A stretch of 64,000 nt of DNA from Chryseobacterium sp. GVT01B (GCF_019970045.1 NZ_JAHXYI010000013.1:27429-91428), one strand, 5' to 3'. Numbered from the stretch's first letter, positions 17,433-26,176 are shown. The notes: a model not told the origin generated them from the sequence alone. Program-made: numbers and translations.

Positions 17433-17509
17433 TAGTTGAAAAACTACAGTTTGTTAATAATAATACGAGTGTTATTGAATGAAATATGAAAAATATCTTT
17501 TTAGATTTG
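17433..17509 (+). promoter_or_regulatory. Tandem-dyad promoter, copy 2
   Basis: Dyad 1 TAGTTGAAAAACTACA at 17433-17448, 6-bp spacer, dyad 2 beginning TAATAATAATACGA at 17455, -7 box TAGATTTG at 17502-17509 (offset 69). The core just before and over the -7 box (AAAAATATCTTTTTAGATTT) is shared almost exactly with copy 11 at 42711-42730. Confidence 0.82.
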
Positions 17510-17514
17510 TAATA

Positions 17515-17625
17515 AATCTTAGGAGAACATTTATCATATTCAAATATTTGAAATATTTAAGTCTCAAACTGTTTATTTTCATTATCTGGTATTGGGTAAA
17601 GCCATCACCGGATTTTATTTTCTTT
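17515..17625 (+). ncRNA. Candidate small RNA of dyad promoter 2
   Basis: A unit of about 105 nt after the -7 box, ending in a terminator with stem ATCTGGT/ACCGGAT (one G.U pair) at 17584-17613 and a T-rich tail. It carries a perfect palindrome TTCAAATATTTGAA at 17539-17552. No start codon with a reasonable frame begins after the predicted transcription start. Its end resembles the ATCCGG-type terminators of the other short units. Confidence 0.5.
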
Positions 17626-17784
17626 TTAATTGAACATCAGATAAAAAACATATTATTTCTGTTATTTAATACGTAGGGGGAGCATGCATTTGCAGCATTA
17701 AAAAAACACTCAAGAAAGGTAAAATCACAGATTTAAAAAATCAGAGATATTGACATCAATTTTATTAATGTAAAAATCAATCTT

Positions 17785-18264
17785 ATGCAACAACTATGTA
17801 TTCTTCTTCTATCGAGTTTGCTGGCCTTATCTTGTTCCAATAAATCATGTATCACAGGAAAGTCTCATCCGTCAACGCAAAATTCTCTTGGAACTGATAC
17901 GCTTAAAGCTATTGAAAACCAATGGGTTGATAGAACTGTCACTAATGAAGTTATTACCCGTGTTGTAGATATGCGTCAGTTTCCTGTTGAAATTCAGGAA
18001 GAATTTACTAATGAAAACCAGAAATTGGTAATACAGCTGAGAAACACAATAAAGGCTAAAATTTCCGGCCGTATCATTCCGGATTCGGGACAGGATAATA
18101 TCCGGTTTAATAATATTGAGCTGAATCAGCGAAGCATTGATGGCCCTTTTGGAAAAGACTTTGAATATAATCTAACCCAGATAGGGGATTACAATCTTGT
18201 GATAGAAAAAAGTTTAATGGCTTCCGGAAGCCAGGTTGGAAAATTTAGGGTTGTTCTGAAATAA
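17785..18264 (+). CDS. Lipoprotein of unknown function
   Basis: 159 residues with a lipobox LALSC (Cys17). The mature part is polar, with no transmembrane helix and no motif I recognise; its second half looks like an all-beta fold (ISGRIIPDSG, NLVIEKSLMASGSQVGKF). A run QEEFTNENQKLVIQLRNTI in the middle is charged. It stands alone after candidate small RNA 2. A small hypothetical gene follows after 64 bp and an 8-bp stem. Confidence 0.75.
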   Translation: MQQLCILLLSSLLALSCSNKSCITGKSHPSTQNSLGTDTLKAIENQWVDRTVTNEVITRVVDMRQFPVEIQEEFTNENQKLVIQLRNTIKAKISGRIIPDSGQDNIRFNNIELNQRSIDGPFGKDFEYNLTQIGDYNLVIEKSLMASGSQVGKFRVVLK

Positions 18265-18283
18265 TACTCTGAATCTATTATCC

Positions 18284-18305
18284 ATATTAGGTTCTATCCT
18301 AATAT
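18284..18305 (+). terminator. 8-bp stem after lipoprotein gene
   Basis: ATATTAGG (18284-18291) pairs with CCTAATAT (18298-18305) over a 6-nt loop. No T-run follows, so termination may be partial. Confidence 0.4.
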
Positions 18306-18328
18306 ATGTTCAATTAAAATATTAATAT

Positions 18329-18601
18329 ATGAAAAATGTAAATCAATTTGTCAGTAATGTTCCATTTGACAAAGTTATTGTTTTTGACAGAGAAGGAAAT
18401 GAAACGATTTTAACAACTTACAAGATTATCATTGAGTTGGGCGGTAAACAATATTTCATTGAGAATAGTCCGCATCCACGAAAACCGGATGGATTAAGTA
18501 TCTATTTCGATGCTAATCGGGGGAACCCAAAGTATTTTGCAATTTACCCCGGCGGTGGTAATCTGGTGCATTTGTCCATTAATTCCTGTGAAGATTTATA
18601 A
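18329..18601 (+). CDS. Small hypothetical protein (90 aa)
   Basis: 90 residues, no signal peptide or membrane segment. The sequence (IIIELGGKQYFIENSPHPRKPDG, then FAIYPGGGNLVHLSIN) looks like a compact beta-rich fold but matches no family I know. The start ATG follows an A/T-rich stretch typical of genes here, and codon use looks normal. A weak stem at 18646-18667 follows the gene. Confidence 0.6.
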   Translation: MKNVNQFVSNVPFDKVIVFDREGNETILTTYKIIIELGGKQYFIENSPHPRKPDGLSIYFDANRGNPKYFAIYPGGGNLVHLSINSCEDL

Positions 18602-18907
18602 AACCGTGTTTTTGTTTTTAATGATGATACTGTTTTTTCTAAAAATAAGAAGGAATCCACCTTCTTATAAAGATCATATTCTCAACTTTATTGTGAAATT
18701 TACGCAGACTATCTGTAAAATTATCTTTGAAAGACGCAATATGTTTGGTTATGGTAAGTATATTTTAAATTGTAAGGGATTTGATTTATTATTTTACTGG
18801 ATTCAGGACCAGGACTATTTCTCCTTCTTCTAGCAATTTAATAAAGATCTCATCAATTATTAAAATTGAAAAGCTTTCTGCTTTCTGATATCTTTAAAAA
18901 ATTATTC
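18602..18907. other. Intergenic region, mostly featureless
   Basis: Contains one 8-bp stem (TAAGAAGG with CCTTCTTA, 18646-18667), possibly the terminator of the preceding gene. An overlapping open frame on the + strand looks like a chance frame, low in complexity and phenylalanine-rich. Nothing else is seen. Confidence 0.5.
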
Positions 18908-19150
18908 TTACCTGCAATTGAGAATCTGATCTTTACACATTCTATACACCATATATTTATTATCGGTTGAAAATTTAATACAGGATTGATCATTAAATTT
19001 TTTAGGGTCTTTCCTGTATTCGTCCATATATCTTTGGAAGTCTTCAGCTTTAAAAGGTAAAATCATAATTTCTGCATCATTAAATTTTCTTAATTCTCCC
19101 AAACTTTTTAAAATTTCTTTTTTGTGCTGTAATGCCTGATTAAAATTCAT
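18908..19150 (-). CDS. Small hypothetical protein (80 aa)
   Basis: 80 residues, soluble, with a charged helical N-terminus (MNFNQALQHKKEILKSLGEL), then DAEIMILPFKAEDFQRYMDEYRKDPKKF. It has the balanced composition of a real protein and resembles short flavobacterial hypotheticals with the same MNxxQALxHKK start. A -7 candidate TAACTTTA lies just upstream on the - strand, and a 20-bp perfect palindrome (19231-19250) sits about 80 bp before the start. Function unknown. Confidence 0.65.
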   Translation of the reverse strand: MNFNQALQHKKEILKSLGELRKFNDAEIMILPFKAEDFQRYMDEYRKDPKKFNDQSCIKFSTDNKYMVYRMCKDQILNCR

Positions 19151-19230
19151 GATTATTTTTTTTTGAATTAAAGTTAGAAATGATCAGCTATAGGTAATCG
19201 ATTGGTTATTGGATCACGTCAGTTTACTTG

Positions 19231-19250
19231 GCTGATTACATGTAATCAGC
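19231..19250. promoter_or_regulatory. 20-bp perfect palindrome
   Basis: GCTGATTACA followed directly by its reverse complement TGTAATCAGC. It is centred about 90 bp upstream of the - strand gene starting at 19150 and looks like a dimer-binding operator. Confidence 0.55.
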
Positions 19251-19618
19251 TTAATGGTAGAACGCTATTGATTAAAATTTGGGGTAATAAATGTTTATCA
19301 AAAATAATTAAAAAAAATGCAAAAAACAAGAGTGTTATGTTTTCTTGCAGGATGTAATGTATTTAATAATAGGTGTTTGTGCCCATGTTGGTTTTTGCAA
19401 TTTCACCATTTTTTTTTAAAAAATACTAGTCAGCGAATGCTTTTTTATTGCATAAAAAAAGTTGTTTCATTTTATGGCATAAAAATAACAAATAGCCATT
19501 CAAAGCGGTGTTTCTTTATTTTTAAAATGTGGAAATTGTAAAGCGTAAAGAATTTCAGAAAGTTTGAAATAATGAATTTAATGTCAAGAAGTTTTATTAA
19601 CTGGACGATTATTTATTG

Positions 19619-19701
19619 TAATGAAAAAACTATATATTATTAGAGAAAATACTATATTATATAACGCAATATCCATTGTGAAGAGATACTCAATAATTTT
19701 G
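19619..19701 (+). promoter_or_regulatory. Tandem-dyad promoter, copy 3
   Basis: Dyad 1 TAATGAAAAAACTATA at 19619-19634, 6-bp spacer, dyad 2 TAGAGAAAATACTATA at 19641-19656, -7 candidate TAATTTTG at 19694-19701. The offset of 75 is the one outlier in the set. It precedes a weak 76-residue ORF. Confidence 0.6.
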
Positions 19702-19817
19702 TTTCAAATGCTATACCTAATCTTGAAATTTACCTTTTTTATTGTTAACTATAAACCGTAAATCAATCAAACTGTGTTATGATTTTCTGATTGTTCCACT
19801 GACAATTGTATAGAGCT

Positions 19818-20048
19818 ATGAAAGATATTTTAGAATCAGATTACTGTATTACAGTGTACGAAATTTCTACAGAATGTATGCTGGTGGTATTGCTCAGAAT
19901 ACTCATAAAGAAAATTAAAGGAATATTTACAAAAGTGATTTTCAATATTATAAAATGCAGAAACTTGACAGAAATTGCTGAAAAACTAATCCAAAATCTT
20001 TCAAAAAATTATTTTAATAATCCTATATCATTGTGTCTTTATAACTAA
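19818..20048 (+). CDS. Possible small protein (76 aa)
   Basis: An ATG at 19818 opens 76 codons: MKDILESDYCITVYEIS, then a hydrophobic ECMLVVLLRILIKKIKGIF and a basic tail. It may be a small membrane-associated protein. It begins about 110 nt after the -7 box of dyad promoter 3, the same leader length as other genes of this set, which is the main argument for it. Composition is compatible with a chance frame in AT-rich DNA, and no family is recognised. Confidence 0.3.
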   Translation: MKDILESDYCITVYEISTECMLVVLLRILIKKIKGIFTKVIFNIIKCRNLTEIAEKLIQNLSKNYFNNPISLCLYN

Positions 20049-20076
20049 AAAAACAAAAATATATTAACTTCAACGG

Positions 20077-20165
20077 TAATTTATTGTAGTTAAATAACTA
20101 CAATAAATTAGAAATAATATGACTGCTTTAAAACAGGGGACTTAAAAAACTTCTTTATAAATTTG
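20077..20165 (+). promoter_or_regulatory. Tandem-dyad promoter, copy 4, with 34-bp palindrome
   Basis: Dyad 1 TAGTTAAATAACTACA at 20087-20102 is the core of a longer palindrome with perfect 15-bp arms (20077-20091 and 20096-20110) around AAAT. Dyad 2 TAGAAATAATATGACT is at 20109-20124 and the -7 box TAAATTTG at 20158-20165 (offset 71). It drives a short transcript ending at 20265. Confidence 0.82.
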
Positions 20166-20169
20166 CAGC

Positions 20170-20266
20170 CAGACCTGGATAGTATTATCTTGATCGTTAG
20201 GATTTTTTTATTATAGGTCTGAATGATATATTATTTTATGATCCGGCTTATTTTGCCGGATTTTAT
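20170..20266 (+). ncRNA. Candidate small RNA of dyad promoter 4
   Basis: About 95 nt between the -7 box and a clear terminator (ATCCGGC 20241-20247, GCCGGAT 20255-20261, then TTTTATT). Inside, CAGACCT (20170-20176) pairs with AGGTCTG (20215-20221), a 7-bp long-range stem closing most of the RNA. No ORF fits. The next gene, on the other strand, ends at 20272, so its 3' UTR could overlap this RNA antisense. Confidence 0.6.
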
Positions 20267-20271
20267 TCTTA

Positions 20272-21078
20272 TTAGATGTTAGCTAATATCTCTATCCAGT
20301 TTTTAATGAAAGTTTCCCGCTTGATTTCAGATAATACTTCCAGAGAAAGATAAGGATTAAGGTCTTCCAATTCAACCAGAAGAAGAGAATTATCCGAAAT
20401 ACAACAAGCATCCACTCTTGTTATTCCTCTCTTAAGACTGTTCCACTGAATAAACTGATCTGCAAATTCAATTTCGTTGGCTGAAGGAACGTATTCAATG
20501 AGTTCCCATCTTTTATCTTTTTGTGGTGCATAAACAGCGTATTGAAACTGGTTATTGAGATAAATAAAAGAAACTTCGTATTTAAAGTCAATATAGGGCT
20601 GTATAATTTTACCATTAAGTTCTATGTTGTGAACATCTCTATAGCTGATTTTTTCCTGACCTATTGAATCTGCTCCATTTTTCATTTTAACCATATAATT
20701 TTCAGAAACTCCAAGTGTATTAAGTTCACTTAAGTTTTCTACGGTAGGAATAACAGGAAAATTATTCTTTGTGAGATATAGCAAGTAATCCTTTCCTTTC
20801 TGATCACCTTTCCCGTCAAATGAGTTGAATGTTAAGAGATTTTTCTTTTTAACATTGTCAACAAATTCTTTAAAGTAGGGTTCATAATTCATGACGGATC
20901 CAGTATTTCTGAAAATGATGATATCTGCATATTCAAGATATGAATTAGCCTGATGAGGATGTCCAATCAGAATATTAAAGTGATCTTTCAGCTTTGAAGA
21001 TATATAAAGATCCTCTTTATAATAGGCTCTTCCTTTAGCCTGATAATAAAAGTCTGTAAGATATAAGATGTTTTTCAT
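20272..21078 (-). CDS. ATP-grasp-like (RimK/glutathione synthetase-like) protein
   Basis: The start is placed at the ATG at 21078 (MKNILYLTDFYYQAKGR), giving 268 residues; the frame extends upstream to 21189 but that extension is basic and runs towards a divergent promoter. The layout suggests an ATP-grasp ligase: an N-terminal domain, a Lys in YMVKMKNGADSIGQEK as part of the ATP site, QPYIDFKYEVSFIYLNNQF in the centre, and RVDACCISDNSLLLVELEDLNPYLSLE at the C-terminus, where the ELxDLNP block matches the metal-binding E-x-N of ATP-grasp enzymes. Substrate unknown; peptide or amino-acid ligation is plausible. Confidence 0.65.
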   Translation of the reverse strand: MKNILYLTDFYYQAKGRAYYKEDLYISSKLKDHFNILIGHPHQANSYLEYADIIIFRNTGSVMNYEPYFKEFVDNVKKKNLLTFNSFDGKGDQKGKDYLLYLTKNNFPVIPTVENLSELNTLGVSENYMVKMKNGADSIGQEKISYRDVHNIELNGKIIQPYIDFKYEVSFIYLNNQFQYAVYAPQKDKRWELIEYVPSANEIEFADQFIQWNSLKRGITRVDACCISDNSLLLVELEDLNPYLSLEVLSEIKRETFIKNWIEILANI

Positions 21079-21200
21079 TTTTAAAATGTATCGGACAAAA
21101 ATAAATGTAATTCCAGGTTGTCTAATACTCTTGTTTGTAGTAGTATTTGGAATTTGATATAAATGTACAGCTGTTATTTTTGTATACAATCTGTTTTTAT

Positions 21201-21278
21201 TAGATAAAAAACTACAGTCTGCTAGTTGTAATGTTACTGATGATCAGTGTTTTATTTACTAATGAATTGTTAAGTTTG
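21201..21278 (+). promoter_or_regulatory. Tandem-dyad promoter, copy 5
   Basis: Dyad 1 TAGATAAAAAACTACA at 21201-21216, 6-bp spacer, dyad 2 TAGTTGTAATGTTACT at 21223-21238, -7 box TAAGTTTG at 21271-21278 (offset 70). It drives the Fib_succ_major-type gene at 21476 through a roughly 190-nt leader. The -7 flank CAGTGTTTTATTTACTAATG is shared with copy 6. Confidence 0.88.
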
Positions 21279-21475
21279 TAGTGTTTCCTTTTGTACATTA
21301 TTTAGTTAATGGTTAATGGTAGTGATATTGTAATGTAAACGAAATATTACAAGGAAGAATTTCTAAAAGATAGAATGTTATCAGGCTATGGTATCTGATT
21401 AGATCTATACAGCTGAAGAAAAATTAGGTTTCCTAAATGTATTTATTATTAAGTAATCATTAAAATATTTAACAA

Positions 21476-22753
21476 ATGAGAAAAATGTATTTATTATCAA
21501 TGTTTTTAATTGGTGCTCTAGCTTACGGGCAGGTAGGGGTAAATAATATAACACCAAAGTCAACTTTGGATATTATGAGTAAAACGACAGACGGAAGTAC
21601 TTCCGAGGGGTTAATTATTCCCAGAGTGACAGGTAATGCTCTTAAAGCTGCTGAAACTTCTACAGTATACGGTGATGATCAGGATGCTGCACTTGTTTTT
21701 GTTACTGCTGCGCCTGATCCTGATAACCGCACAGGCCAGGTTGAAGGAATGGATTCCAGAGGGTTTTATTACTTCGATGCAGGTAGTAATCGCTGGGTGA
21801 AGATGGTCTCCAGTGGAACCAGTACTGCCGCCCTCGCTCAGCTATTGTGTTCAGGATCTTCGGATGTTGGGGTATTAGAATCCGGACAGTCAGCGGCAGG
21901 AGTAAGCACAACAATTCCTTACAGTGGGGGGAATGGAGGTATTTATTCAGCACAGATTGTTAATTCAATAGGAGTAACTGGTCTTACAGCAGTTTTGACA
22001 TCCGGAACCTTAAATAATGGTAGTGGTACCTTAATCTATACTATTACTGGAACTCCTTCAGCAGCAGGTAATGCTATTTTTGATATTGATTTTGCAGGTC
22101 AAACCTGTGGATTCAGCAGGACGGTTCAACCTTCAAGCAATTTTCCAGATGTAGTACCTGTTATTATTAATGGTCAAACCCGTCAGATGTTGACCCATAA
22201 CTTAGGTGGAGATACTACTCAGGATCCTAATGTTCCTACTCAGGCTATCATGGGAAATTATTACCAGTGGGGAAAAAAGAATGCTGTTGCTACAGCGTAT
22301 ACGCCTGCCAGTGCGATCTCAGGGTGGAATACATCGGCTGCGGGCAATAAGGCTTGGAATAGTGGTACTGAAGCTGCTCCTGTAAAGACTGCTAACGATC
22401 CTTGTCCTTCAGGTTTTAGAGTTCTTACTCGAAATGAATGGACTGGATTTAATACTGCGAGTACAACAACTAATATAGGAACATGGGCTACTACAACTAC
22501 AAATGGTGCTACCAACTTCAGCGCTGCCAAGGTATTTAGTAATAATGGAAGTACTGTAACTCTTCCTATAATAGGAATGCGAGATAATACTACAGGAGTA
22601 TTGGTTAACCGTGCTAATATTGGTTATTATTGGAGTAGTACAGAGAATGGTACTCTTTATTCGTATTTCCAATCGGTAACTAGCAGTAGTAATAATCCCT
22701 CAGGTTATAATACTCGGCCGACTGGAATAGGGATTCGTTGTATTTCGGAATAA
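21476..22753 (+). CDS. Secreted Fib_succ_major (FSMP) domain protein, paralogue 1
   Basis: 425 residues. A signal peptide (MRKMYLLSMFLIGALAYGQ) is followed by VGVNNITPKSTLDI, the opening common in flavobacterial surface proteins, then a beta-rich middle region and a C-terminal Fibrobacter-succinogenes-major-paralogous-type domain from about residue 230: QTRQMLTHNLG, IMGNYYQWGKKNAVA, NDPCPSGFRVLTRNEW, YYWSSTENG and IGIRCISE. No T9SS sorting domain is seen. Two further paralogues lie at 38011 and 43185 and a decayed one at 26672. Probably exposed at the cell surface or released. Confidence 0.88.
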   Translation: MRKMYLLSMFLIGALAYGQVGVNNITPKSTLDIMSKTTDGSTSEGLIIPRVTGNALKAAETSTVYGDDQDAALVFVTAAPDPDNRTGQVEGMDSRGFYYFDAGSNRWVKMVSSGTSTAALAQLLCSGSSDVGVLESGQSAAGVSTTIPYSGGNGGIYSAQIVNSIGVTGLTAVLTSGTLNNGSGTLIYTITGTPSAAGNAIFDIDFAGQTCGFSRTVQPSSNFPDVVPVIINGQTRQMLTHNLGGDTTQDPNVPTQAIMGNYYQWGKKNAVATAYTPASAISGWNTSAAGNKAWNSGTEAAPVKTANDPCPSGFRVLTRNEWTGFNTASTTTNIGTWATTTTNGATNFSAAKVFSNNGSTVTLPIIGMRDNTTGVLVNRANIGYYWSSTENGTLYSYFQSVTSSSNNPSGYNTRPTGIGIRCISE

Positions 22754-22819
22754 AATTTTGACAAGTATTAATTAGCACATTAATAGGCTATTATAGGGTT
22801 TGTTTCTTTATTCAAACTC

Positions 22820-22855
22820 GTGCGGCAAGATGTAAGATTCCCTTGCCGCACTTTA
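22820..22855 (+). terminator. Terminator of FSMP gene 1
   Basis: GTGCGGCAAG (22820-22829) pairs perfectly with CTTGCCGCAC (22842-22851), followed by TTTAAAA. Confidence 0.85.
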
Positions 22856-22959
22856 AAAACTAAAATTTGATTGAGAATATTAAATATGGCTTTTTTGATC
22901 ATTGTTTCAGTAATTAATTATCTTAAATTCTCATTTTTAATTTCAAAATCATTCTTAAG

Positions 22960-23165
22960 TATTAAATATAATTTGTTACAACTACTTAAGACAGCCATGA
23001 TTAATTTGAATTAAAAGCACAAGGTTCCTATATATAATTGTAACTGTGTCTTTAGAAGTGGTAATCATTATTAGGATATGTAACCAGTATATGTACTGAA
23101 TGTTATTGAGATAGAATGTAGAATTGTACAAAATATTTATATTTCACTTTTGGTGGCAGTTAGGA
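22960..23165 (+). repeat. Duplicated intergenic segment, copy 1
   Basis: About 200 bp that recur with high similarity at 26829-27035. Shared blocks include ATTAAATATAATTTGTTACA, TTGAATTAAAAGCACAA, GTTCCTATATA and AAATATTTATATTTCACTTT. It contains no gene. Together with the matching dyad promoters (copies 5 and 6) this shows that the whole FSMP locus was once duplicated. Confidence 0.85.
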
Positions 23166-23189
23166 TCCTCTAAAATATAATGGAAACAA

Positions 23190-23228
23190 ATCATCACATA
23201 CAGACGTGATGATGTATTTGATATTTTA
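23190..23228 (+). terminator. Hairpin before the LytTR regulator
   Basis: ATCATCAC (23190-23197) pairs with GTGATGAT (23206-23213), followed by a T-rich stretch. It ends whatever is transcribed from the duplicated segment upstream. Confidence 0.5.
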
Positions 23229-23285
23229 GTTCAACATTTTAATTATCATTATATGGGATTTTAATTTTTAAAATTGGATTAATAA

Positions 23286-24038
23286 ATGATTACCGCAGTA
23301 ATAGTTGATGATGAACCAATAAACGTCTGCAATTTACAATACTTATTAACATGTCATTGTCCATCGGTAAATATTGAGGGTACAGCCGGCTGTGTAGATG
23401 AGGCATATTCTGTTATTAAAGCTGTAAGACCTGATGTTGTATTTCTTGATATAGAAATGCCTAAGAAAAATGGGTTTGAACTTTTAAAATATTTCAAACA
23501 CTTGCAATTCGATGTTATTTTTGTGACAGCTTATGACTTCTATGGAATACAGGCGATTAAATTTTCTGCATTGGATTATTTGCTGAAACCCATTAATATA
23601 GATGAACTAAAGGCTACCGTAGAAAAAATTGAATTTTCGCTTGCAAAAAAATTAGAGAATATAAGGCTTCGTCACCTTATGGAACTATTGGAAGACAAAC
23701 TGCCTCTTGAAAATAAAAAAATAGCTCTGCCAACCCAAAAGGAAACTCTACTTGTCCCCGTTCAAAATATTTTGCGATGTGAATCATCGAATAACTATAC
23801 TATTTTCTATTTAATAAATGGTTTGGTACATGTGATTTCCAAACCTATTTATGAATATGAGGAGATGTTCAGATCTTTTGGGTTTATAAGATGTCATCAG
23901 TCACATCTGGTCAATAAAAGGCATGTAATAAGCATTTTAAATCAAGATTCAGGATATTTAGTTTTGGCTTTTACAGATCAAAAGATCCCAATATCACGTC
24001 AAAGAAAGATCTTGGTAAAAGAGGCATTGAAAAGTTAG
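23286..24038 (+). CDS. LytTR family response regulator
   Basis: 250 residues. The receiver domain (about 1-120) has the acidic pair in VIVDDEPIN, the phospho-acceptor Asp in DVVFLDIEMP, the Thr/Ser position in FVTAYD and the conserved Lys in YLLKPIN. The LytTR DNA-binding domain (about 150-250) includes LRCESSNNYTIFYL, GFIRCHQSHLVNKRHV and the closing ISRQRKILVKEAL. It pairs with the LytS-type kinase at 24752, separated by a small lipoprotein gene and a terminator, so the two are probably separate transcripts. LytTR proteins bind direct repeats, so this is not the best candidate for the dyad motif. Confidence 0.93.
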   Translation: MITAVIVDDEPINVCNLQYLLTCHCPSVNIEGTAGCVDEAYSVIKAVRPDVVFLDIEMPKKNGFELLKYFKHLQFDVIFVTAYDFYGIQAIKFSALDYLLKPINIDELKATVEKIEFSLAKKLENIRLRHLMELLEDKLPLENKKIALPTQKETLLVPVQNILRCESSNNYTIFYLINGLVHVISKPIYEYEEMFRSFGFIRCHQSHLVNKRHVISILNQDSGYLVLAFTDQKIPISRQRKILVKEALKS

Positions 24039-24204
24039 GTCATATACTATTGATATTTTGTGTTTTTAATCGTTAAGTACTTTATTATTTGGTTTTTGAT
24101 GTGACTTATACAAAATTGATCTTATTTTATGTTTTCAGAAATTATATTTACATTATTCCTTATGATTAGAATATATAATTATGGGGATTTATTAGTATTT
24201 GAAG

Positions 24205-24231
24205 CTTCCCTATATCAGGGAAGTTTTTTTT
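24205..24231 (+). terminator. Terminator after the LytTR gene region
   Basis: CTTCCC pairs with GGGAAG over a 7-nt loop, followed by a run of eight Ts. Confidence 0.85.
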
Positions 24232-24431
24232 AGCAGATGCTAAAAGTCTTTTTAATCTTTTTTTTGGACACATAAGATTTTAATTGTAGGGGTTTTCTAA
24301 TGGATAGTTACTCTATCAAATTACCAATTGATTCAGATTCACATTGATTCTATCTGCTTGCACATTGTTATGCTTAACTATATTCATATGTATCTATTTT
24401 TACGCAATTAAACAATTAAAATATTTAAAAA

Positions 24432-24614
24432 ATGGAAAATGTAAAACTTACAACTATATTGAGAATGTTGATTGTAATTTTTATCAATATACATGTTCAG
24501 TGTCTAAAGAATGATAATGCAATTACTAAAATTACTAAGAAGAAGAAAAAAGAACCAAAGAAATCGGATATTTCAATAGAAACTGGATATCGAAAAATTC
24601 GTAGAACAATTTGA
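24432..24614 (+). CDS. Small putative lipoprotein, basic tail (60 aa)
   Basis: 60 residues: a hydrophobic N-terminus (LTTILRMLIVIFINI) ends in HVQC, a poor but possible lipobox, followed by a very basic tail (KITKKKKKEPKKSD). The start has the A/T-rich ATATTTAAAAAATG context seen before secreted-protein genes here. Layout resembles the 52-residue lipoprotein at 32184. It lies between a LytTR regulator and its probable kinase. Function unknown; it may be an envelope signal or a chance frame. Confidence 0.45.
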   Translation: MENVKLTTILRMLIVIFINIHVQCLKNDNAITKITKKKKKEPKKSDISIETGYRKIRRTI

Positions 24615-24751
24615 TATACCGAATGGAAAGTATTATGAAATGTATAGCCTGTATAGATACTCTTGATAAAAATTGCCATGCATAATGTTATGGTAACCCA
24701 TAATTTTTAACGGTAAAAACTAAATATATAAAAAAAGTAAATGATCGAAAA

Positions 24752-26176
24752 ATGAAATTGAAGACTCAAATTTTACTTTTATTTATCTGTTTTTTTTTAA
24801 GTATAATCAGTTCTGCAAAAAATTCTCGGGTAAAAAATACAGATTATATTACTATCGAAGGAATTGGAGTAAGAGACGGTTTAATAAAAGATACACCTGA
24901 ACATGAATTCGTAATTATAGGTGGGCTTGTCAATATAAAGACTACAGAACTTTTTAACGAATCTAATATCAGAAGCCGGGCTTATTACATCTCTGATTGT
25001 AATAAAAATAGACGACAAAATTCTGAGCCCTTCAGCAATCAGATTTTTCTTAATGTAGGAAACGAATATGTTATTGAATTGTCTGATAAAAAGACAAATA
25101 AACTTTTGCGGAGATATAGAATAAGTCGTATCAGATCTGTTCCGCAAATTAAAATGCTGGCACCACGAACAGATGATTTAAAATTTAATTTCACTTTGGG
25201 TTTCTCAGATGATGTACACTCAAATATAAGTTTATCATCTAATGTAACCAATGTAGAATTGGAGAAAGCTATGGATGATACACTGGATGTCGAGTATCGA
25301 CTGACTGATCTGAGTACTAAAAAAAAGATATCTTCAGGAGTTCTTCAGCCAGGCGAAATGCTTAACGTAAATTCAGATACAGAATATGAACTAAGGTACA
25401 ATTACCTTGCGCAACCTGAAACTAATGGAGTGAAATATATCAAGATAAAGCCGCATTGGTACCAATCAATTATTATTTATTCCATATTCTTTTTAAGCTT
25501 AACTACGTTCGGGTTTTATATTATTACATGGAAATTCAGAAAAAAAATAAAAAGTTCGGAAGCTCAGCAAAATAAACTAGAGGAGGAAGCTATGCGACTT
25601 CAATCCATGTTAAATCCGCATTTTACTTTTAACGCTCTTAATAGTATCCAAGGATTAATGAATACTGGACGTACTGGCGAGGCTAATACTTATCTTGAGG
25701 AATTTGGTATGCTTTTAAGAAAATCCCTATCTAAAAACAAAGATTTGTTCAACAGTCTTGATCAGGAGTTGGACATGATGCGTATCTATTTAAGAATTGA
25801 AGCCCTTCGGTTTGACTTTCAATGGGAAATCATCGTTTCAGACGTTTTACATATTGCAGAAATAGAAATTCCCACACTGCTATTGCAGCCTCTGGTTGAA
25901 AATGCAGTGAAACATGGTGTATCATCTCTCAAGGAACAAGGGCAGCTCATTATTACCTGCAGGGAAGAGAAAAACGATTTGATTATAATGATAGAAGATA
26001 ATGGGGCATGGAATTCTAAAACATTTGTTACTGGCTATGGGTTGGCACTTACTCATGAAAGAATACATACCATCAATACAATGCAAAAAGATGAACAAAT
26101 TTTTTTATCTATTGATATGGATAAGGATACAGGTACCCAAGTAATTTTAACTTTTAGAAACTGGCTTGATATATAA
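24752..26176 (+). CDS. LytS-type sensor histidine kinase
   Basis: 474 residues. A signal peptide and an extracytoplasmic sensor of about 225 residues precede one transmembrane helix (about 235-258, IIIYSIFFLSLTTFGFYIITW) and a short coiled coil. The kinase part starts with the phospho-acceptor block LNPHFTFNALNSIQGL and continues with the nucleotide-binding N-box LLQPLVENAVKHG and a G-box VTGYGLALTHERI. The final part of the sensor resembles the Y_Y_Y segment seen in hybrid sensor proteins, without the propeller. Probable partner of the LytTR regulator at 23286. Confidence 0.92.
   Translation: MKLKTQILLLFICFFLSIISSAKNSRVKNTDYITIEGIGVRDGLIKDTPEHEFVIIGGLVNIKTTELFNESNIRSRAYYISDCNKNRRQNSEPFSNQIFLNVGNEYVIELSDKKTNKLLRRYRISRIRSVPQIKMLAPRTDDLKFNFTLGFSDDVHSNISLSSNVTNVELEKAMDDTLDVEYRLTDLSTKKKISSGVLQPGEMLNVNSDTEYELRYNYLAQPETNGVKYIKIKPHWYQSIIIYSIFFLSLTTFGFYIITWKFRKKIKSSEAQQNKLEEEAMRLQSMLNPHFTFNALNSIQGLMNTGRTGEANTYLEEFGMLLRKSLSKNKDLFNSLDQELDMMRIYLRIEALRFDFQWEIIVSDVLHIAEIEIPTLLLQPLVENAVKHGVSSLKEQGQLIITCREEKNDLIIMIEDNGAWNSKTFVTGYGLALTHERIHTINTMQKDEQIFLSIDMDKDTGTQVILTFRNWLDI

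Noticed and set aside
17479..17676. 65-codon hydrophobic frame over candidate small RNA 2
   Set aside because: Its start lies upstream of the predicted transcription start, it runs through the terminator, and its composition is that of AT-rich noncoding DNA.
18510..18833. 107-codon frame overlapping the 90-aa gene at 18329
   Set aside because: It overlaps a better gene in another frame and is hydrophobic without order.
19317..19541. 74-codon frame rich in Cys and Phe
   Set aside because: Low-complexity composition, no promoter of the local type and no signal of selection visible.
23286..24038. LytTR regulator as the binder of the dyad motif
   Set aside because: LytTR domains bind direct repeats, whereas the motif is made of inverted repeats; kept only as a less likely alternative.
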